Assembly: GCA_040954595.2 (NCBI GenBank)
Contig: CM082579.2
Location: 14,570,001 to 14,634,000 of the forward strand
DNA: 64,000 nt
Origin: Balanoglossus misakiensis
Lineage: Eukaryota; Hemichordata
Reading direction: 5' to 3'
The notes below the pieces were generated by a model, which saw only the letters and a list, made by a program, of their open reading frames with translations, searched no databases and was not told the origin of the DNA. Position numbers and translations under genes: made by a program. Below are positions 1 to 11,510 of the stretch, piece after piece; positions within the stretch are counted from its first letter, which is position 1; each line of letters starts with the position of its first letter.

Positions 1-3000
1 CCCATTGATTTTGAGTGTTTGGTGGCGTCAACCTTTGCGTCAACATTAACCAGAGCACACAATAACCAGGCCGTAGTGGACAGTGTTCTGCCCATTAATT
101 TTGAGTGTTTGGTGGGGTCAACCTTTGCGTCAAAATTAACCAGAGCACACAGTAACCAGGCCATAGTGGACAGTGTTCTGCCCATTAATTTTGAGTGTTT
201 GGTGGGGTCAACCTTTGCGTCAACATTAACCAGAGCACACAGTAACCAGGCCGTAGTGGACAGTGTGCTGCCCATTAATTTTGAGTGTTTGGTGGGGTCA
301 ACCTTTGCGTCAACATTAACTAGGCCAGAGTGGCCAGTATCGTGCCCATTAATTTTGAGTGTTTCGTGGGGGTCAACCTTTGCGTCAACATTAACTAGGC
401 CAGAGTGGCCAGTATCGTGCCCATTAATTTTGAGTGTTTGGTGGGGGTCAACCTTTGCGTCAACATTAACTAGGCCAGAGTGGCCAGTATCCTGCCCATT
501 AATTTTGAGTGTTTGGTGGGGTCAACCTTTGCATCAACATTAACCAGAGCACACAGTAACCAGGCCATAGTGGACAGTGTTCTGCCCATTAATTTTGAGT
601 GTTTGGTGGGGTCAACCTTTGCATCAACATTAACCAGAGCACACAGTAACCAGGCCGTATTGGACAGTGTGCTGCCCATTAATTTTGAGTGTTTGGTGGG
701 GTCAACCTTTGCGTCAACATTAACTAGGCCAGAGTGGCCAGTATCGTGCCCATTAATTTTGAGTGTTTGGTGGGGGTCAACCTTTGCATCAACATTAACT
801 AGGCCAGAGTGGCCAGTATCCTGCCCATTAATTTTGAGTGTTTGGTGGGGTCAACCTTTGCGTCAACATTAACTAGGCCAGAGTGGCCAGTATCGTGCCC
901 ATTAATTTTGAGTGTTTGGTGGGGTCAACCTTTGCGTCAACATTAACTAGGCCAGAGTGGCCAGTATCGTGCCCATTAATTTTGAGTGTTTGGTGGGGTC
1001 AACCTTTGCGTCAGCATTAACTAGGCCAGAGTGGCCAGTATCATGCCCATTAATGTTGAGTGTTTGGTGGGGTCAACCTTTGCGTCAACATTATCTAGGC
1101 CAGAGTGGCCAGTATCGTGCCCATTAATTTTGAGTGTTTGGTGGGGGTCAACCTTTGCGTCAACATTAACCAGAGCACACAGTAACCAGGCCGTAGTGGA
1201 CAGTGTTCTGCCCATTAATTTTGAGTGTTTGGTGGGGTCAACCTTTGCGTCAACATTAACCAGAGCACACAGTAACCAGGCCATAGTGGACAGTGTGCTG
1301 CCCATTAATTTTGAGTGTTTGGTGGGGTCAACCTTTGCGTCAACATTAACCAGAGCACACAGTAACCAGGCCGTAGTGGACAGTGTTCTGCCCATTAATT
1401 TTGAGTGTTTGGTGGGGTCAACCTTTGCGTCAACATTAACCAGAGCACACAGTAACCAGGCCGTAGTGGACAGTGTTCTGCCCATTAATTTTGAGTGTTT
1501 GGTGGGGTCAACCTTTGCGTCAACATTAACCAGAGCACACAGTAACCAGGCCATAGTGGACAGTGTTCTGCCCATTAATTTTGAGTGTTTGGTGGGGTCA
1601 ACCTTTGCGTCAACATTAACCAGAGCACACAGTAACCAGGCCGTAGTGGACAGTGTTCTGCCCATTAATTTTGAGTGTTTGGTGGGGTCAACCTTTGCGT
1701 CAACATTAACCAGAGCACACAGTAACCAGGCCATAGTGGACAGTGTGCTGCCCATTAATTTTGAGTGTTTGGTGGGGTCAACCTTTGCGTCAACATTAAC
1801 CAGAGCACACAGTAACCAGGCCATAGTGGACAGTGTTCTGCCCATTAATTTTGAGTGTTTGGTGGGGTCAACCTTTGCGTCAACATTAACCAGAGCACAC
1901 AGTAACCAGGCCATAGTGGACAGTATGCTGCCCATTGATTTTGAGTGTTTGGTGGCGTCAACCTTTGCGTCAACATTAACCAGAGCACACAATAACCAGG
2001 CCGTAGTGGACAGTGTTCTGCCCATTAATTTTGAGTGTTTGGTGGGGTCAACCTTTGCGTCAAAATTAACCATAGCACACAGTAACCAGGCCATAGTGGA
2101 CAGTGTTCTGCCCATTAATTTTGAGTGTTTGGTGGGGTCAACCTTTGCGTCAACATTAACCAGAGCACACAGTAACCAGGCCGTAGTGGACAGTGTGCTG
2201 CCCATTAATTTTGAGTGTTTGGTGGGGTCAACCTTTGCGTCAACATTAACTAGGCCAGAGTGGCCAGTATCGTGCCCATTAATTTTGAGTGTTTCGTGGG
2301 GGTCAACCTTTGCGTCAACATTAACTAGGCCAGAGTGGCCAGTATCGTGCCCATTAATTTTGAGTGTTTGGTGGGGGTCAACCTTTGCGTCAACATTAAC
2401 TAGGCCAGAGTGGCCAGTATCCTGCCCATTAATTTTGAGTGTTTGGTGGGGTCAACCTTTGCATCAACATTAACCAGAGCACACAGTAACCAGGCCATAG
2501 TGGACAGTGTTCTGCCCATTAATTTTGAGTGTTTGGTGGGGGTCAACCTTTGCGTCAACATTAACTAGGCCAGAGTGGCCAGTATCCTGCCCATTAATTT
2601 TGAGTGTTTGGTGGGGTCAACCTTTGCATCAACATTAACCAGAGCACACAGTAACCAGGCCATAGTGGACAGTGTTCTGCCCATTAATTTTGAGTGTTTG
2701 GTGGGGTCAACCTTTGCATCAACATTAACCAGAGCACACAGTAACCAGGCCGTAGTGGACAGTGTGCTGCCCATTAATTTTGAGTGTTTGGTGGGGTCAA
2801 CCTTTGCGTCAACATTAACTAGGCCAGAGTGGCCAGTATCCTGCCCATTAATTTTGAGTGTTTGGTGGGGTCAACCTTTGCATCAACATTAACCAGAGCA
2901 CACAGTAACCAGGCCATAGTGGACAGTGTTCTGCCCATTAATTTTGAGTGTTTGGTGGGGTCAACCTTTGCATCAACATTAACCAGAGCACACAGTAACC

Positions 3001-6000
3001 AGGCCGTAGTGGACAGTGTGCTGCCCATTAATTTTGAGTGTTTGGTGGGGTCAACCTTTGCGTCAACATTAACCAGAGCACACAGTAACCAGGCCGTAGT
3101 GGACAGTGTTCTGCCCATTAATTTTGAGTGTTTGGTGGGGTCAACCTTTGCGTCAACATTAACCAGAGCACACAGTAACCAGGCCATAGTGGACAGTGTT
3201 CTGCCCATTAATTTTGAGTGTTTGGTGGGGTCAACCTTTGCATCAACATTAACCAGAGCACACAGTAACCAGGCCGTAGTGGACAGTGTTCTGCCCATTA
3301 ATTTTGAGTGTTTGGTGGGGTCAACCTTTGCGTCAACATTAACCAGAGCACACAGTAACCAGGCCGTAGTGGACAGTGTTCTGCCCATTAATTTTGAGTG
3401 TTTGGTGGGGTCAACCTTTGCGTCAACATTAACCAGAGCACACAGTAACCAGGCCATAGTGGACAGTGTGCTGCCCATTAATTTTGAGTGTTTGGTGGGG
3501 TCAACCTTTGCGTCAACATTAACCAGAGCACACAGTAACCAGGCCATAGTGGACAGTGTTCTGCCCATTAATTTTGAGTGTTTGGTGGGGTCAACCTTTG
3601 CGTCAACATTAACCAGAGCACACATTAACCAGGCCGTAGTGGACAGTGTTCTGCCCATTAATTTTGAGTGTTTGGTGGGGTCAACCTTTGCGTCAACATT
3701 AACCAGAGCACACAGTAACCAGGCCGTAGTGGACAGTGTGCTGCCCATTAATTTTGAGTGTTTGGTGGGGTCAACCTTTGCGTCAACATTAACCAGAGCA
3801 CACAGTAACCAGGCCGTAGTGGACAGTGTTCTGCCCATTAATTTTGAGTGTTTGGTGGGGTCAACCTTTGCGTCAACATTAACCAGAGCACACAGTAACC
3901 AGGCCATAGTGGACAGTGTGCTGCCCATTAATTTTGAGTGTTTGGTGGGGTCAACCTTTGCGTCAACATTAACCAGAGCACAGAGTAACCAGGCCATAGT
4001 GGACAGTGTTCTGCCTATTAATTTTGAGTGTTTGGTGGGGTCAACCTTTGCGTCAACATTAACTAGGCCAGAGTGGCCAGTATCGTGCCCATTAATTTTG
4101 AGTGTTTGGTGGGGTCAACCTTTGCGTCAACATTAACTAGGCCAGAGTGGCCAGTATCGTGCCCATTAATTTTGAGTGTTTGGTGGGGTCAACCTTTGCG
4201 TCAGCATTAACTAGGCCAGAGTGGCCAGTATCGTGCCCATTAATGTTGAGTGTTTGGTGGGGTCAACCTTTGCGTCAACATTAACTAGGCCAGAGTGGCC
4301 AGTATCGTGCCCATTAATTTTGAGTGTTTGGTGGGGGTCAACCTTTGCGTCAACATTAACCAGAGCACACAGTAACCAGGCCGTAGTGGACAGTGTTCTG
4401 CCCGTTAATTTTGAGTGTTTGGTGGGGTCAACCTTTGCGTCAACATTAACCAGAGCACACAGTAACCAGGCCATAGTGGACAGTGTGCTGCCCATTAATT
4501 TTGAGTGTTTGGTGGGGTCAACCTTTGCGTCAACATTAACCAGAGCACACAGTAACCAGGCCGTAGTGGACAGTGTTCTGCCCATTAATTTTGAGTGTTT
4601 GGTGGGGTCAACCTTTGCGTCAACATTAACCAGAGCACACAGTAACCAGGCCGTAGTGGACAGTGTTCTGCCCATTAATTTTGAGTGTTTGGTGGGGTCA
4701 ACCTTTGCGTCAACATTAACCAGAGCACACAGTAACCAGGCCGTAGTGGACAGTGTTCTGCCCATTAATTTTGAGTGTTTGGTGGGGTCAACCTTTGCGT
4801 CAACATTAACCAGAGCACACAGTAACCAGGCCGTAGTGGACAGTGTTCTGCCCATTAATTTTGAGTGTTTGGTGGGGTCAACCTTTGCGTCAACATTAAC
4901 CAGAGCACACAGTAACCAGGCCATAGTGGACAGTGTGCTGCCCATTAATTTTGAGTGTTTGGTGGGGTCAACCTTTGCATCAACATTAACCAGAGCACAC
5001 AGTAACCAGGCCATAGTGGACAGTGTTCTGCCCATTAATTTTGAGTGTTTGGTGGGGTCAACCTTTGCGTCAACATTAACCAGAGCACACAGTAACCAGG
5101 CCATAGTGGACAGTATGCTGCCCATTGATTTTGAGTGTTTGGTGGCGTCAACCTTTGCGTCAACATTAACCAGAGCACACAATAACCAGGCCGTAGTGGA
5201 CAGTGTTCTGCCCATTAATTTTGAGTGTTTGGTGGGGTCAACCTTTGCGTCAACATTAACCAGAGCACACAGTAACCAGGCCATAGTGGACAGTGTTCTG
5301 CCCATTAATTTTGAGTGTTTGGTGGGGTCAACCTTTGCGTCAACATTAACCAGAGCACACAGTAACCAGGCCGTAGTGGACAGTGTGCTGCCCATTAATT
5401 TTGAGTGTTTGGTGGGGTCAACCTTTGCGTCAACATTAACTAGGCCAGAGTGGCCAGTATCGTGCCCATTAATTTTGAGTGTTTCGTGGGGGTCAACCTT
5501 TGCGTCAACATTAACTAGGCCAGAGTGGCCAGTATCGTGACCATTAATTTTGAGTGTTTGGTGGGGGTCAACCTTTGCGTCAACATTAACTAGGCCAGAG
5601 TGGCCAGTATCCTGCCCATTAATTTTGAGTGTTTGGTGGGGTCAACCTTTGCATCAACATTAACCAGAGCACACAGTAACCAGGCCATAGTGGACAGTGT
5701 TCTGCCCATTAATTTTGAGTGTTTGGTGGGGTCAACCTTTGCATCAACATTAACCAGAGCACACAGTAACCAGGCCGTAGTGGACAGTGTGCTGCCCATT
5801 AATTTTGAGTGTTTGGTGGCGTCAACCTTTGCGTCAACATTAACTAGGCCAGAGTGGCCAGTATCGTGCCCATTAATTTTGAGTGTTTGGTGGGGGTCAA
5901 CCTTTGCGTCAACATTAACTAGGCCAGAGTGGCCAGTATCCTGCCCATTAATTTTGAGTGTTTGGTGGGGTCAACCTTTGCATCAACATTAACCAGAGCA

Positions 6001-6480
6001 CACAGTAACCAGGCCATAGTGGACAGTGTTCTGCCCATTAATTTTGAGTGTTTGGTGGGGTCAACCTTTGCATCAACATTAACCAGAGCACACAGTAACC
6101 AGGCCGTAGTGGACAGTGTGCTGCCCATTAATTTTGAGTGTTTGGTGGGGTCAACCTTTGCGTCAACATTAACCAGAGCACACAGTAACCAGGCCATAGT
6201 GGACAGTATGCTGCCCATTGATTTTGAGTGTTTGGTGGGGTCAACCTTTGCGTCAACATTAACTAGGCCAGAGTGGCCAGTATCGTGCCCATTAATTTTG
6301 AGTGTTTGGTGGGGGTCAACCTTTGCGTCAACATTAACTAGGCCAGAGTGGCCAGTATGCTGCCTATTAATTTTGAGTGCTTGGTGGGGTCAACCTTTGC
6401 GTCAACATTAAGCAGGCCAGACAGTAACCAGGCCAGAGTGGACAGTATCCTGCCTATTAATTTTGAGTGATTTGTGGGTC
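1..6480. repeat. Satellite array with 90-bp and 74/75-bp units (right end of array)
   Basis: Roughly 75 head-to-tail units fill this stretch, and the array is already running at base 1. The long unit is exactly 90 bp; it starts CCCATTAATTTTGAGTG and ends near GGACAGTGTTCTG. A short unit shares the first ~48 bp and then reads TAGGCCAGAGTGGCCAGTAT; it is 74 bp, or 75 bp when a G-run has one extra G. Long units sit in runs (for example 13 in a row at 2844-4013); short units sit in clusters (271-495, 679-1153, 2201-2430, 4014-4330). Variation among units is a few point changes (CCGTAG/CCATAG, GTTCTG/GTGCTG, GCGTC/GCATC). Because 90 and 75 divide by three and two frames lack stops, long open frames appear on both strands; I treat these as by-products, not genes. 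Units decay only at the right edge. Confidence 0.97.
6363..6452 (+). repeat. Terminal 90-bp unit of hybrid type at satellite edge
   Basis: The last complete unit is 90 bp like the long type but carries short-type bases (AGGCCAGAGTGG, AGTATCCTG). It contains AGGCCAGA twice, at 6414-6421 and 6430-6437, 16 bp apart. Removing one repeat and the spacer gives exactly the 74-bp short unit, so this looks like a survivor of the ancestral form. The array then degenerates in 6453-6480 and stops. Confidence 0.8.
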
Positions 6481-6898
6481 AATTTGATCAAATACTGCCT
6501 ACCGCTGGCGCTGCATATTTGAAGAAATGTGAAAAGATGGCAAGACAGGTTTGGTAAATGTGGGCCCCCTAACTGAAGCAAAAGCACAAACTTAAAACAA
6601 AGATATGAATTTGGAAGAGTTTTATTTATTACATATGAAAAATAATGAAGACTTATGCTTCAAAGTAAGTATCGACGGAGTCGAACCGCCAATGCTGCAA
6701 TGGCATTATACCCATAATACTTTTTTGCTTTTTGCATGAATTTCATTATTTTTCATATGCTGTGCAGCTAAAGTGTGGCTAGATGGCTAACTGCTGATGT
6801 AAAATATCTTGCATACCAATTTGGAACAATTACCCCAAGTAGTGGTCAAACAGAAACAATGCTTGCATTCAATTTAAAACAAGGTGACAAAAGTGGTT
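6481..6898. other. Low-copy AT-rich DNA with an 18-bp inverted repeat
   Basis: No open frame of note. CATATGAAAAATAATGAA at 6632-6649 is matched exactly by its reverse complement at 6742-6759, 92 bp away. Between the arms, the minus strand around 6672-6682 reads GGTTCGACTCC, which fits the RNA polymerase III B-box consensus; no convincing A-box or cloverleaf was found, so a tRNA is not called. Confidence 0.55.
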
Positions 6899-7002
6899 GA
6901 AATGAAACAATAAGCAAAAACAGTGTTTATCAAACTGAAATAATGTGGTCGAAATGAAACAATGAGCAAAAACAGTGTTTATCAAACTGAAATAATGTGC
7001 CA
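6899..7002. repeat. Tandem duplication, 52-bp unit, two copies
   Basis: Two adjacent copies begin with GAAATGAAACAAT at 6899 and 6951 and share the AGCAAAAACAGTGTTTATC core with very few differences. No coding content is visible. Confidence 0.85.
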
Positions 7003-7430
7003 AAATAGCTCCTGTTGATATTGCACAAAATTAACTGTTGCATTCTACCCTTGAGTTAATTTTTATTTCCAGGCAATTATGTGCTTAATACTAAATATTA
7101 TCTATGGGTACAAACCATCAGTTTCTTAAGTGCAAATCGCAAGAAGCTCCCCCATACAATTTTAGTGTTTTTTTAAATCAAGCAAGATAATTACATACTG
7201 TGTGATAAACTAACTAACTTTACGCGCCTGGGGACAGTTAAAAACCTCGAGCCAAATATAAAATGAGGAAAAACTGCCCCCTCCCCCGTTGTGAATTTTA
7301 AAAGGTTGGGGCTCAAACTAACCAGAATTGTCTTGCCGACTCCTATTTTTCTGTGTACATTTTGATGTATTGTTGTTACGCGAGATTGAGGATTCGTGTT
7401 GATGCGGGAATTACGATGACGAAAGCAAAA
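7003..7430. other. Unannotated low-copy stretch
   Basis: Mixed AT-rich sequence with no repeat structure or coding signal that I can support. An 85-codon open frame on the minus strand (7191-7448) has no recognisable domain and is probably chance. Confidence 0.4.
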
Positions 7431-7627
7431 AATCCATCGGCGAATCAAACGGGCACACGGCGAAATTCCATTACACGACGATCCAACTGCGATGAAGAAC
7501 GCGAACGCGGGTAACGTTGTAAAAAATCCATCGGCGAATCAAACGGGCACACGGCGAAATTCCATTACATGACGAGCGACCTGCAATGAAGAACGCGAAC
7601 GCGGGTAACGCTGCAAAAAATCCGCAG
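7431..7627. repeat. Tandem duplication, 94-bp unit, two copies plus start of a third
   Basis: Copies start at 7431 and 7525 with AATCCATCGGCGAATC and match over nearly their full length (GGGCACACGGCGAAATTCC, GAAGAACGCGAACGCGGGT). A third copy begins at 7619 and breaks off after a few bases. The unit is CpG-rich compared with its surroundings. Confidence 0.9.
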
Positions 7628-7649
7628 ACAATTATTACACGAATGCATA

Positions 7650-8048
7650 GCAACAATTATTTTACCCAACCTGACACTAATAAATTACCCAATGATTTTA
7701 AATTTCTTATTATTACACCCCAACTAATCATTATACCTTTGTAATATTAACACCGTTTATACACATCCCATAATGTTTATACCATCAAGTTAATACCATT
7801 TTATTATTATTATACCACCAAAACCATGTGTTACCCATTTTTTTTATTATTACACCATTGATGTTAACACCTTTATATATTATACCGGTATTTACCCTCT
7901 GTACATGTACAGTTTTTATTTACCACGTGGCATTACTCATGTTTTTATAGTATTTTAATTACTTATCATACCCTTGAAACCATAATATTATACCCTTGCA
8001 GACAGTTTTATTATAGTACCCTTGTGCACAATGTCTTATTAGTCATCA
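7650..8048. other. AT-rich tract punctuated by TACC/ACACC words
   Basis: About 400 bp dominated by A and T in which TTATTATTA-like runs alternate with TACC, TACACC or ATACC every 15-30 bases. It looks like the degenerate left part of the 59/60-bp repeat that follows, but no fixed period can be read here. Confidence 0.45.
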
Positions 8049-8226
8049 TACACCAACCCTTCACCATTTCATTAGATTATACCATTTTTATTAGCCTAAC
8101 CTGTTTATACACCAACCCTTCACCATTCCGTTAGATTATACCATTTTTTATTACCCTAACATATTCATACACCAACCCTTTACCATTCCCTCAGATTAAA
8201 CCATTTTTATTAGCCTAACCTATTGA
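8049..8226. repeat. Tandem repeat, 59/60-bp unit, three copies
   Basis: Units start with TACACCAACCCTT at 8049, 8108 and 8168 and end with a TTAGCCTAACC-like word. The third copy is the most diverged and leads into the minisatellite flank. Confidence 0.85.
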
Positions 8227-8289
8227 CAGCATCCCTCTGGTTTTGATATTGTTATCTGGTGCGGCGTTGTTGTAGATATTGATTAGACT

Positions 8290-9165
8290 CCCTCCGGCGA
8301 TGATAATACCAATGAACCTATTGAAAAAAAAGAATGAATATTATTAATTAGATCAGATCAACAAATCATAGCGTCGTTCATCCCTCTGGTCACAGGAGCA
8401 TCATCTGGCGTCGTTACAGGTTTAAGTTCATCCCTCCAGTACAGTATAAGGTGGCGGCGTCGTTACAAGTATTAAGTTCATCTCTCCAGTACAGTATTAG
8501 GTGGCGGCGTCGTTACAAGTATTAACTTCATCTCTCCAGTACAGTATTAGGTGGCGGCGTCGTTACAAGTTTAAGTTCATCCCTCCAGTACAGTATTAGG
8601 TGGCGGCGTCGTTACAAGTATTAACTTCATCTCTCCAGTACAGTATTAGGTGGCGGCGTCGTTACAAGTATTAACTTCATCTCTCCAGTACAGTATTAGG
8701 TGGCGGCGTCGTTACAAGTATTAACTTCATCTCTCCAGTACAGTATTAGGTGGCGGCGTCGTTACAAGTATTAACTTCATCTCTCCAGTACAGTATTAGG
8801 TGGCGGCGTCGTTACAAGTATTAACTTCATCTCTCCAGTACAGTATTAGGTGGCGGCGTCGTTACAAGTATTAACTTCATCTCTCCAGTACAGTATTAGG
8901 TGGCGTCGTCGTTACAAGTATTAACTTCATCTCTCCAGTACAGTATTAGGTGGCGGCGTCGTTACAAGTATTAACTTCATCTCTCCAGTACAGTATTAGG
9001 TGGCGGCGTCGTTACAAGTTTAAGTTCATACCTCCAGTACAGTATTAGGTGGCGACGTCGTTACAAATATTACACTCCCTCCAGCAGCAGTGTTACCAAA
9101 GAACCTAATGTAAAAAAAGAATGAAATTATTTTAATAATCTGATTAGGTCAAGTCATCATATTGA
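8290..9165. repeat. Direct repeats flanking the 50-bp minisatellite
   Basis: A related ~75-bp sequence lies on each side of the minisatellite, around 8290-8365 (AATGAACCTATTG, AAAAAGAATGAAT, TCAGATCAACAAATCATA) and 9080-9165 (AAAGAACCTAATG, AAAAAGAATGAAAT, GTCAAGTCATCAT). This suggests that an older, larger unit was duplicated and the short units expanded inside it. Confidence 0.6.
8409..9070. repeat. Minisatellite, 50-bp unit, about 13 copies
   Basis: The unit reads roughly CAGTATTAGGTGGCGGCGTC, then GTTACAAGTATTAACTTCATCTCTCCAGTA, repeated exactly every 50 bp. Central copies are almost identical (one has GGCGTCGTCG instead of GGCGGCGTCG); copies at both edges are diverged, with CCCTCC and TTTAAG variants. 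Each unit holds several CpGs, against an AT-rich background. Confidence 0.95.
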
Positions 9166-9208
9166 TAAAGAAAACGACAAGAAGAAATCATTTAAAAATT
9201 AACGCTGC

Positions 9209-9430
9209 CAGCACCATTGGTTGGGCCCAAACGGTTCCCATGGTTACCAGGGTATGCCAAGGCTGTATTCTGCTGTGAATACCAAGATATATGAAAGCTG
9301 GTCAAAGGTTACCCCAGGGTCATTGAAAATCGCAAAAAATAGCGTCAAGGACACTGTGGTCTCATTTAGTGATTACACTAGAAAAAGTCTACACAGGAGT
9401 ACAGACAGACAGACACACACATAGAGAGGC
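9209..9430 (+). repeat. Probable dispersed repeat with GACA-rich tail
   Basis: The stretch ends in ACAGACAGACAGACACACAC, the same kind of tail seen at about 18500 and near 15370 and 17630. The body (ATGAAAGCTGGTCAAAGGTT and following) has no coding similarity that I recognise. The 67-codon open frame over it is probably chance. Confidence 0.4.
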
Positions 9431-10834
9431 AATAAAATATGATGCCCCCCCCCCAGCCCCGAAAACATCTTGATCTTATGTATGCTGGCCTGGTCAGGCA
9501 AGGCAAAGGGGGGGTAATTACGGCGGTGACATCAAAGAGATCTATTTGAATGTGAACGTCACTGAGTGGCAGTTACGGCCGGTTGGAAAAATTTTCAAAC
9601 GGAGATTTTCGGTACTTCAAGTGATCGTAGTGCATCCATTTTTCTAAGACGTGTATGAAACACCACAGTCAATGATAGGATGATTTTTCGTGAAGTTTTA
9701 ACGACGCGTTCCCGAGAAAGACAGTTTCGGTATGTTGGTTTAAATTGTGGTCCCTGACTCACGGAAAAGATTTCTTGTCTTGAAAAAAATTGGGTAGGTT
9801 AGGAAGATATTGAACTAAGTTACCGTGAATTTATAATAGTGTGAGCCGCTCCGTTGTGGAGTAATGACGGTGTAAAAATTGCCTTCGCCATCGACGAGTA
9901 CAGCCGTGTTTGCCATATGTGTATGCATTGAAGTAGGTCAACGCATGTTAACCCATGACGTAATGGCTTCCTTTTCAACGCGTCGTTAACTCTCATTAGC
10001 ATATTACATACGGAGTCTATACACTATTCACGCTGACTGACTTCTCAGGACTGACCTATGGCACTGTAAATTGTGGTCCTTGACCCACGGCATGGATATA
10101 TTCATGTCAAAATTATGAATAGAGGAGTTTAATAATGTTTCTAAAACCTGAGGGGGTTAATTTTTGTGTGGGTATGGCAGATATTTTTTTTTGATTTTTT
10201 AACTTCAAGGTCACTTTGAATTTCGTGATCACAATTTTGTAAGTGGAATTAAAGAAATTCTTCTCGATAAAACTTCATGAAAAATCACATGTAGTACATT
10301 CATAGTACCAGTAATGTGCCTGGGGTGAAATAATTGTCAGAAATGGGTTGCAAGTTACTGAACTTTCGTTCTGAAAAAAAGTTGAAAAACTGTATGCAAA
10401 TGAGGAATTCAAACGTTACTGGCCAGTTCAAGTGTTTGCATTGCATAATCCCCTGCTGTTTAATTACCCCCCCTTTGCCCTGCCTGTGGTACAATAGACA
10501 AACCAGCCAATTAATGAAAATTTTGTACAAATACAGAGCTCAAAGTTGCATTTTAGTGAGCCCAAAAGCAAATTAACTCAATGTTATGACAAATTTTACT
10601 TTTGCCACTCAAAGTTTGCATCGGTGGGGTGGGATGGCAAGTACTCTTCCCTGATACAATAGACAAACCAGCCAATAAATGAAATGAGGTGAAGAATGAA
10701 GGTGAAGAATGAATAACTTTATTTGATTCCATTATCTAAACAAACACATCCAATTAACTTCCTACTCAAATTTCAAAGTAATCAGTCATAGGTTTTGTAA
10801 ATCATCATGAGAAATCACCCTGAAACCAAATCAA
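9431..10834. other. Interspersed non-coding stretch with small internal repeats
   Basis: A C-run sits at about 9444. The phrase AAATTGTGGTCCYTGACYCA occurs twice (about 9741 and 10067). CAATAGACAAACCAGCCAAT also occurs twice (about 10493 and 10659). These look like old repeat debris. Open frames of 60-80 codons here have no recognisable domain. Confidence 0.4.
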
Positions 10835-11141
10835 ATCAAAAATCATATAAGCCTAGTCGGGCTCTGCGCTCCAGCTCAAGGAACCAGTTGTGTGTACCAA
10901 AGTACAGACTCAAAACATATGGTGGATGTGCCTTTTCCCTTGTCGCGCCACAACTTTGGAATTCTCTGCCATCTGACATTCAACAGGCTTCTAGTCTCAA
11001 CATTTTCAAACAAAAACTCAAGACATTTCTATTTGTCAAAGCCTACGAACACTGATGTTATACTTTCAGCGCCTTTGGAAATAACATTGTTATTGATTCT
11101 GGCGCTTTATAAATGTTTGTTTTGATTTGATTTGATTTGAT
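10835..11141 (+). mobile_element. 5'-truncated CR1/L2-like LINE, 3' end only
   Basis: The frame ending at 11055 encodes the C-terminal tail typical of CR1-group reverse transcriptases: RLKTYGGCAFS, APQLWNSLPSDI and FKQKLKTFLF motifs in the usual order, then a stop. It is followed by GCGCTTTATAAATG and a TTTGA microsatellite tail, the standard 3' end of this group. The polymerase domain is absent, so this is a dead 5'-truncated insertion. Sequence on both sides belongs to the dispersed family described at 11142-20000, into which it seems to have landed. Assignment to CR1 rather than L2 or Rex1 is family-level knowledge and not certain. Confidence 0.8.
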
Positions 11142-11510
11142 CCCCCAAAAATATACTATTCAATTCATCAAGTTGATTTGAAAAACATACATGCAAATCT
11201 TACTTGAGCTACCCCTAACATGACTAACAAATTTTAAAGCAATGGAACAAGCGGTTTTAGAGAAAAAAAATTAATTAAACAAGGCTGAAATTGCTCCAAA
11301 ATTATCAATATGCAAATTTTGCAACATTTCAACAAAAGTATTGTAACTCATATCACCTACATGAAGCTTCATACTAAATTTTGTTACCACAAATGAGGAA
11401 AAAGGCAAAAAATGCATAAAATAGAACATTCAAACTATTAGTTAAAAAAATACAGGATTGTATGTGGTTGACATAAGGTACTTGCATACCAATTGTCAAA
11501 TCAATCTGTA
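11142..11510 (+). repeat. Local duplication, copy 1 of dispersed family
   Basis: It matches 12232-12628 closely and in order (ATATACTATTCAATTCATC, ACATACATGCAAATCTTACT, ATGAAGCTTCATACTAAATT, TGGTTGACATAAGGTACTTG). Relative to copy 2 it has lost about 50 bp after the ACTAAATTTT word. Confidence 0.85.

Noticed and set aside
1021-5540. Long open frames (392-480 codons) on both strands in the left satellite as repeat proteins
   Set aside because: They follow from a 90-bp stop-free unit, appear on both strands at once, break at every 74-bp unit, and show no signal peptide, domain or codon-position bias.
6664-6690. tRNA gene on the minus strand
   Set aside because: Only a T-arm-like GGTTCGACTCC is present; no acceptor pairing, anticodon arm or A-box could be placed.
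8409-9070. CRISPR-like array
   Set aside because: Repeats are directly contiguous with no variable spacers, and the context is eukaryotic. The same applies to the 90-bp and 78-bp arrays.
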